Source: Rusavskia elegans (taxonomy: Eukaryota > Ascomycota > Lecanoromycetes > Teloschistales > Teloschistaceae). Taken from it: DNA of 64,000 bases. This document shows positions 57,268-64,000 of the stretch, piece by piece. The stretch is from positions 62,001-126,000 of the forward strand of contig SAUG01000085.1 of the NCBI GenBank assembly GCA_011316305.1, read 5' to 3'. The first letter of the stretch is position 1; every line of letters begins with the position of its first letter. Position numbers and translations under genes: made by a program. Under the pieces are notes generated by a model, which saw only the letters and a list, made by a program, of their open reading frames with translations, was not told where the DNA came from and made no database searches.

Positions 57268-58377
57268 GTCTGCACTTGCATGTAGGTAAAGTACGGATAC
57301 TGGGTTCAGTCATGCCCTGCGTCAATTGATAGGAAGTGTTGGGACGTGTGGTGGAGGATTTGTGGTCTTGTTGTTCCTTTCCACATTCACCACGAGAGTA
57401 TTCAACGGCAGGTGGAGTCTTCAAAGGAGCTACCAGGGTAGCATTTGCTGGCTGAAGTCTGGCACTGATCTCTAGGTTGAAGCGGTCATAGCGGCCAGGC
57501 TCAAACAAAGTCAACAGCGTCTAAGGTACATTCACTAATAAAATTGACTTGACATCATTTGGAGCCCGTGTTTGAAGCTGTGTGACCTCTCAAAGTGACC
57601 TTTTTCATGGTGGGGGGGGACACAAGCTTCGTCCAAAAATAGAAACAGAGCCGCATTAACGCCAAGCGGCTATGGCAGGACGACAGTTCATCTCCTCATT
57701 CATCCCATCTTTGACTTTTGGTACTTGCTACTTACAAACGGCACCCCGAGTGGCTTCACGAAGCCTACTTCAGGACCAGCAGTGTCGTAAGATGACCGTT
57801 TTATGGACTCGATGCAGTGCCTTTGATTCTCTCGCTGGAAACCTGCACCATTGGTGTCAGGGTTGCCCTAACAGCAACTCCTGCTTTAATGAGAATCAAG
57901 TCCAATCCCCGATTCGTTTGATATGCCGTGTAGGTATTGGCTGAACGAGTCATCCTGCCTCTTGAACTTCGATGCGCCGACGTGGTTGAGTTTCCAAGGC
58001 AAAGTTCGACTTCGATACATCGAGGTGGACATACCGATAGTTCGAGGTCGATCCATTTGTGTACTTACTTGTGGCGTATCCTTTGACTTCACGACTCATT
58101 GCTCCTTCCTGCCGCAGACTGTGGTCTGTTGTGTGTCATGTCCCCGTTCACTATGCCCTCTTCACTCCTCCATTCGAATCACACAAGTCTCCTCCGCCCA
58201 CCAAAACCCATTCTCTCCTCATCCTCTGCAGCTTTATCCTGTATTTGACCATTGCTTTCCTCGCTTGATCAGTAATATCGATCTCTTTGCCTATTGTTTG
58301 TTCTAGCTGTCTCTTGTATCACTTAGCCCCTTGCCGAACTAATCCATCACTTTGCTTGATTCTCAACTCCTTGAAGT
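57268..58377. other. Divergent region between PI-PLC and the R/S-rich gene
   Basis: Upstream regions of both genes. A CT-rich leader precedes 58,378. No extra gene is supported. Confidence 0.4.
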
Positions 58378-60367
58378 ATGACCTCGGAGAACCTCCCGCT
58401 TGTTGTGGCGAAGACTGAATCAAGGACCGCTATAGTCAATGCTGCAGTGCGGTAAAGTACTCTTTTATGCCAACAGCATAGAATTTTGTTTCTGACTATC
58501 AACACACATAGCGACGCGGTTAACAGCCGAGCTCCAGACAGCTCTCAGATGCAGCCAGGTCGAGTCTACATTGGAAGACTCCCTAATCACAATGGCCCGG
58601 TCTTTGTACGCAAACGGAGGAAATCATTCGCGAATCCTTTTGGTATTCCTTCAGTCACTTCAGTCTACGGCGTACAACAGTATCCACCAAATTATCAGTG
58701 TACCACCACTGCAGTATACCAACCACCAGCACCATCCTACGTGATGCCTGCACCACCGCCGCAAATGGTCCAGCTATCTCAGCCAGCAGAGTCTTCGACT
58801 ACCACGGTTACAACGACTGTCGAGCCTCAACCACAGCATGCCTCCTCCAAGCACAGTTGCGCTTCATGTGGCAAGTTTCGGTCTGCGAGGTACCACTATC
58901 GTCATCCACTGGCTCCAGGCGAGACTCCACGGCCCACTCTATGCAGGAAGTGTGTCAAACAGCACACGTCAAGCGAGGAATTCGACGACACAGAACGAGC
59001 ACGCTGGAAACAACGGCAGCGTGAAGGCCGCCGACCAAAGCATCACCAATCCTATTCTTCCGATGAGTGGAGTAGTTCTTCCAGCCAGGAAGAGCGGCGG
59101 AGACACCATCGATACAGATCGTCGAATGAAAGTCGAAGGCACCGGCGATCTACTCAGTCAAGCTCTGGGCGCAGTACGAAGATTTTCATCATCCGGCGAA
59201 CCGAAGCGCGACGTCAACAACCTAGCAGTTCCTCGGACAATGTCCGCATCACCCGCCGTGTCCGGACAGACAACGATCGCCCAAGACCAATACTTCGTAC
59301 ACGGCATCGCTATGGCCCTTATGATGGCCATTACAGTCACGAGGAATACCGTGAGGATGTGGAAATCGACGATGATGACTACTTCCAGCCTCGCGGGCGT
59401 TCGCGGTCCAGGATCTTCGGTCGGCAATCTCATGATGGAAGTTACGAAGACGAATATGTCCGTGTATCCACCTCAACTTCACGAAATAAGCCTTTGAGCC
59501 TCTTTGACCGCTTGACCGGTTCGAGATCACGCTCAAGGTCAAGAGCGTCCAACAGCTACGAGGATGAGCGCGTCCGTATCACTATTCGCTCAAGAGAACC
59601 GAGCCCACTCCATTACGAACGACATGAAGAGGAGTATGAGGAGCGAGTGGAGGAGTCACACAGGTCACCTTGGCGTCGAGGATCCGAGTCCATGCATATT
59701 CATCACGGTTCCGAGATCGAGACTCGTGGGGTGAATTTCTTTGGCCGTCCGCATTCATCATCATCCCGACATACGTATGAGGATCGCCGTCTTGAGAAAA
59801 GATCATCAGGTCGTCGGAGCCCAGGGCGATTTACGAGGTCATTACGAGGTCATTCGCCAGAGCCAATATTGCGAAGACGGAGCAGCATGGATCATGGATT
59901 GAGTCATCGTCCAAGAGTGAGATTTGCACGGTCCACTTCATCGCATCGCGAAGAGCACCAGGATTCTCATGGCAATCAGCGGCCGCGCAGACGTTATAGG
60001 CCCGGAAGCGACCTGAGTGTCTCTGACGAAGAAGAGTTCCGATCTGCTGGTAATCGAGAATGTGCAAGTAATCTGCGCCTTAGCTAAATTATTCACAGAA
60101 AGTCGACTTCGAGAGTATGGATACCGCTATGTTCGAGCATCGACGCCATCCCCCGTTCGCTACGAGTCTCGCCGTCGTTCCATCACCCACGAATCCCACC
60201 ATGATGACGAGGGTTTTGGCCAAATGTTCGACCGCAGCTATCTCACTCCACCAATCGAATCTCACTCCTATGTGCGGAGGCGGAGTCACTCGAGAGAACA
60301 TAGCGATCCATACCATGGAGGTGAATCGTATGAGTCGAGGAAACGGGTGCGCATCATCGACGTCTAG
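58378..60367 (+). CDS. Arg/Ser-rich protein with a small CxxC zinc-binding-like module
   Basis: Three exons: 58378-58451, 58512-60049 and 60099-60367 (626 residues), with introns of 60 and 49 nt. The start MTSENLPLVVAKTESRT is preferred because splicing it (CG|GTAAAG to TAG|C) joins in frame to DAVNSRAPDSSQ. After a Pro/Gln/Tyr part comes SCASCGKFRSARYHYRHPL and TLCRKCVKQH, two CxxC pairs able to bind zinc. The rest is strongly Arg/Ser/Glu/His-rich (SSSSSQEERRRHHRYRSSNE, SRSRSRASNSYEDERVRI) with tyrosine-containing repeats such as YEDEYVRV and YEDERVRI. It ends SREHSDPYHGGESYESRKRV. RS-rich tails recall splicing or RNA-associated proteins, but no RNA-binding domain is seen; function is unknown. 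Confidence 0.8.
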
Positions 60368-62950
60368 ACGAGATTGAGACTACCCGCAGATAGCCATGCG
60401 GTGATCTAGAAGGTTGGCAAAGAGATGGATTATGGCTTTCCTGAAGACTGTACTGTTGTAATGTCTAATCGGTCAGGTATTGTATTGGAAAGTCGTTTGT
60501 ATTCGTAATCCTAAGAAACACCCCTTTAAAATCCTAGTGTCCTATCTCATCTGCCTTGCATATATTGTAGATCGCCTCTTCATGCACCCCCCATCATGAT
60601 TGCCCGTACACCAATGTTGCCTCCAGTAACCAACCTCCCCCACCTGGGCATCCAATCCAGCATCTTGCCGTATCAACAGTCTCTCATAATCAGGGGCACA
60701 AAACAGTCGATACGTCGGTGTAGAATTGGAACGCGAGAACAATCCCGATTCGATTCGAACGGGCCGTTGTTTTGTTGTCGAAATTATCGTGTCATCTTTC
60801 CCAAGCAGAGTACGAAGTAGAAGAAAATCTCCTTATCATTGATGGGTGCTGGCGCCAGACTCGCGAAGAAGATTTAGCACCCCATGTGCTTGTTCTGAAG
60901 CTGCGTTGCATGTTCGCGATGGGGAGTTTCGGTTTTGGGGGATATGTGCCGTTTCTTGTGTTGTTCTGAAGAGATGGGAGGGGATGGGATGGGATGGGAT
61001 GGGATGGGATAGGGTGGGAAAGTAGGTATGTTGAGATGGTGCATGAGGAGTAGGGACCGATTGGGTCAGCATGTAGACGATGGAAATGGAGCGAGTGAGA
61101 TGCGGTATGTGGATTTCATTGCTATTTTTTGTATGCACCGCACCGGTGGCAATAACAATAGGCTAGGGCTGAGGGATGTATGTATGCCATGACAGGTTGG
61201 GGTATTAGTTTGGCGGGTTTGCGGGGTCGATGGGGGTTGTTGCGCAGGTTATGGGGTATATACTTTTCTGGGGATTGAAATGTTGTTGGATGATTTCTCT
61301 GTTGGGTTACGGGATGCGGGTTTTTGTCGCTACTGGGTGGAGCTTGTAGTGCCCCTGGAATGGATTTCCTGCCTATGGTTGATATGACAGCTCTGCTGGG
61401 AAGATCGGACCTTGCCAGCCTTGTCCGGCACCGTTAGTTGCGGTATTGGCAGTTGTAAGCTGGAGGATTTCTGGGAGAAGTTGGGATTGAATATACCTTC
61501 GTTGGGTTTTGGTTGCCTTTGCTTCGAAGCCGGAACAGAGCGTGCGGTGGGACACCTTGGTGAGCTAAAATGTACAGTGAATTAGATATAGGATGAACAG
61601 ATCGATGAGATATTATAGCTTCGAGAATCGGTATAGATCAGCCTCGATACCAACCGCCGTGGATCCTGGATAGCTCACTTATCACGAATAACAAGGTTCG
61701 AAGATATGAGTCCGCCGTATGGTAATGTTGATAGACAACGCCACTGCAGCGAAATATTTCAGCCCTAGCATTCGAGTAACGCAGGGCTATGAACCTCCAT
61801 CGCAGGTAGAAACCTGCGATTATAGCTGCATGATATGTGAACGAGTGGGAATGGCAATTTGAGGAAGAAAAGCAGTTTTGGTTCAAGTTATCGGATGAAA
61901 ACACCATATGATGCCTTGAATCACAGCCTTGACGAAAGGAAACAGCGTGACAGGACTCATCGGTGTGTTTCCGAAGGTGCCTTGATGAGACGGACTTCGT
62001 GAATCTCGCGAACGATGTATGTTTAGCCGATGTGGATCACCACCTTCCTTAGATTCTCTTGCAGCAACGACGGCGACGGATACCCGAACCATCATCAGCT
62101 ACATTAAATTTGGCAACCAAACGCCGAAACTGACAAAAAGTCTTCACCGCACCAAAAGAAAATAAGAAAAAAAAAACCCCCCGAAAAAAAGTCGCCGGGA
62201 ACCAAATAACCATGTACATTTATCAATCAATAAATACATTCCACTATACGACCAAAAGAAATCGCTATTGCTATTACAGAGATCGAAAGAAAAACAGCCT
62301 TGTTATATGTTTAATAAACTCTCTAAATGGCGGAAGGTTATGTAGTATGTAACACGGCTATCATCTCAGCACATCCAAAAGAGTTTCATCGTGCTCGAAT
62401 TTTAAGAATCAAGAAGATTTGACTCGATTGGTGTAAACGATGCTATAGGCGTTTTCTATAACATTTCATACCAGGATAACAAGTTGGGATACCTACGTGT
62501 CGTTGCGTGTATGCGATATTGGAGCATATATGGTTTGTGCGGCGTCCAGTCAATCTTCGTAAAGTAGTAAGGTATCATCTATCTTGGGGGAGTGTACTTT
62601 TGCCAGCGGGCAAACCCCTGACCGCGGAAAGTTCCTGATTTAGCGTAACCCGAGATATTGCCGGCGCTAAGCTTTGGGGAGAAATAGGGGTCGGAGTGGG
62701 ATGCGTGCTGGCAGAGTCTTCTGTCAGCAGATGTACATGCTCGGCTCGCTCGGCAGCTTCTGGTCAGGTATACCAAGATAAAGAAAAGATGATTATGATA
62801 TATCTTAGAATCTCCTATGTATAGAGCCAATGAGATGATCCATCGCAAGCATACAACGAAACGCCAATCTCATTACCCACCCTTCCATGGGCGCATAACC
62901 ATCCATATAAATCATACAATCATAGACATCGTAATCGTACAACGCATCAC
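60368..62950. other. 2.6 kb convergent intergenic region
   Basis: Between 3' ends of the R/S-rich gene (+) and the C2H2 gene (-). It contains a GGGAT pentanucleotide array and a poly-A/poly-C tract near 62,160-62,190. No gene recognised. Confidence 0.4.
60974..61020 (+). repeat. GGGAT pentanucleotide microsatellite with G-quadruplex potential
   Basis: From about 60974, GGGAT units repeat at least six times in a row, followed by AGGGTGGGA. Six or more G-triplets at 2-base spacing on one strand satisfy the usual quadruplex rule. Confidence 0.85.
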
Positions 62951-64000
62951 CTACTCATCCTCGCCATCCGCATCCTCCTCCCCTCCCTCCTGCGTCTCAA
63001 CAAAGACCCCCTCTTCAGTCTTCACCGTACCAGTATAAGCGCCCCGTCCCCTTTTCTTCCCTCCCACCCCAACAACTCGATACCCACCCTTCACCTGTTC
63101 GAGCAGACCCTCCGCAAGCATCCAGTCCCTCAATTGCAAATCCTCGACTTCGGTGCCAACGGGACCCTTTTCGAGATGTCGACCCACATGTTCCATGCGT
63201 TCTTCCCAAGAGCCGGGACCGGTGAAGATGGCCGGCTTGCCGTGTTTCTTGGATTGGTGATGAATCATGTCGTGAACGTCATGGAGTTCCGATCCGGAGG
63301 TGGAAGTTTGGCGTGATGGATGAGGAGCGCAATAGCCACAACTGCTTTTCGGCGGGGCTCCGCGTAACGAAACCCAGCATCTCTGCCTTACTTCGTCGAT
63401 GCTCTTGTCAAAGTGCTCTATCTCGGCGTGGGGAGCTGAGGCAGCGGGGCGGTGCATGCGCTGGAGATGTTGAGTGAACAGGTCTTTGCGATTGGATTTG
63501 TAGCCACAACCACCTTGCTGTTGGGGATTGGGAGGTTGGTGAGATGAAGAGAAGTTGTTATTGTGGCGCGAGCGAGGTCCAGGAGGCGGCGCGCACGAGG
63601 CCCCGACATCGCAGCGGTAGATGCCAAGGGAGAGGTGGATGGAGGAAACGTGGCGCTTCCATTCGTTTTTGGCGCCGAAGGTGGATTCGCAGCCGTAACG
63701 AGCAAAGGAGCAGACGAAAGGGCGGGTGTGGACGGAGAGGACGTGTTTGGAGAGGGTCGAGGTTGAGGAGAAGGTTTGTGAGCAGTGCTGGTAGGTGCAG
63801 CGGACGGTGTGAGCGGGGTTTCGGACTTGCGAAGAAGGGAGCGAACGAGTCGGGATGCTGGTCTTTGACGCTGAAGAGGGGCGCTTGCTGATTCTGGCCG
63901 GCTGTGTTAACTGATGAGGTTTGCTTTTGGTGGATGAGAAACGTCGAGCAGTAGGAGAGACGGAGCCTTGGGAGCGAGGGTTGGTTGGGGCTCCTTTGTT
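62951..64000 (-). CDS. C2H2 zinc-finger protein, 5' end cut by the window edge
   Basis: One minus frame is open from the edge at 64000 to the stop at 62951 (349 residues seen). Classical fingers appear: CTYQHCSQTFSSTSTLSKHV, then CSFARYGCESTFGAKNEWKR with HVSSIH, and a later GCGYKSNRKDLFTQHLQRMH. The following part reads CWVSLRGAPPKSSCGYC, then FTGPGSWEERMEHVGRHLEK, RDWMLAEGLLEQV and GGYRVVGVGGKKRGRG, with an acidic end. This layout (paired fingers, a degenerate third, then a WEERMEHVGRH block) occurs in many uncharacterised ascomycete C2H2 proteins. A role as transcription regulator is inferred. The start codon and possible first exons are outside the window. Confidence 0.85.
   Translation of the reverse strand, partial: NKGAPTNPRSQGSVSPTARRFSSTKSKPHQLTQPARISKRPSSASKTSIPTRSLPSSQVRNPAHTVRCTYQHCSQTFSSTSTLSKHVLSVHTRPFVCSFARYGCESTFGAKNEWKRHVSSIHLSLGIYRCDVGASCAPPPGPRSRHNNNFSSSHQPPNPQQQGGCGYKSNRKDLFTQHLQRMHRPAASAPHAEIEHFDKSIDEVRQRCWVSLRGAPPKSSCGYCAPHPSRQTSTSGSELHDVHDMIHHQSKKHGKPAIFTGPGSWEERMEHVGRHLEKGPVGTEVEDLQLRDWMLAEGLLEQVKGGYRVVGVGGKKRGRGAYTGTVKTEEGVFVETQEGGEEDADGEDE

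Noticed and set aside
62155..62200. Poly-A, poly-C, poly-A run resembling a retro-insertion tail
   Set aside because: No adjacent processed gene copy or target duplication; simple low-complexity tract.
1..64000. Search by eye for tRNA, rRNA, CRISPR arrays and prophage-like modules
   Set aside because: No cloverleaf with conserved T-loop, no rRNA cores, no spaced repeat array; the genome is fungal and such bacterial systems are not expected.

Overview
The window is nuclear DNA of a filamentous ascomycete (Pezizomycotina). Three things point there. Genes carry short GT..AG introns, mostly 47-70 nt. The families are typical of these fungi: a MeaB-like bZIP, a questin-oxidase/AflY-like protein, a CAP59-type mannosyltransferase, COP9 subunit 4 and C2H2 regulators. 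Two AT-rich blocks have almost no CpA/TpG but keep CpG, which is the mark of repeat-induced point mutation (RIP). No tRNA, rRNA or CRISPR was found. I could not fix the genus. Exon limits were worked out by hand from reading frame, splice consensus and family knowledge.

Layout. 1-5,000 is a RIP-degraded block: the 3' part of a Ty3/gypsy chromovirus pol, then a 3.6 kb element with long terminal inverted repeats. 6.5-7.9 kb is a broken secreted-protein gene. 8.4-9.9 kb holds a CAP59-like mannosyltransferase (-), and 10.5-11.5 kb a single-pass surface protein (+). 12.8-17.6 kb holds COP9 subunit 4 (-), TFIIF beta (+) and a five-CCCH ZC3H3-type protein (+). 19.4-21.4 kb is a MeaB-like bZIP with a possible membrane segment. 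22.9-29.2 kb holds a Sel1-repeat protein (-), NOC4 (-), ATP4 (+) and an AflY-like protein (-). 30.1-35 kb holds a secreted lysozyme-like protein (+), an E2-binding HECT-like protein (-) and a proline/histidine-repeat protein (-).

35.7-38.9 kb is a second RIP block, a hAT-like element with 21-bp inverted ends. 39.3-47.4 kb holds a large G/N/W-repeat protein (-), a PMP24-type peroxisomal membrane protein (-) and a C2H2 regulator (-). 49.2-51.7 kb holds a small membrane-protein candidate and a seven-exon short-chain dehydrogenase with an apparent 6-nt exon. 55-57.3 kb is a phosphoinositide phospholipase C (-), 58.4-60.4 kb an R/S-rich protein (+), and 62.95-64 kb a C2H2 protein cut by the window edge.

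The intact genes are mostly unrelated housekeeping, regulatory and secreted functions; no biosynthetic cluster or operon-like system is visible. The least explained parts are the unassigned TIR element with two divergent coding relics, the G/N/W-repeat protein beside a silenced transposon, the 6-nt exon, the hydrophobic segment in the bZIP, and a C-to-G third-position switch inside at least five genes.
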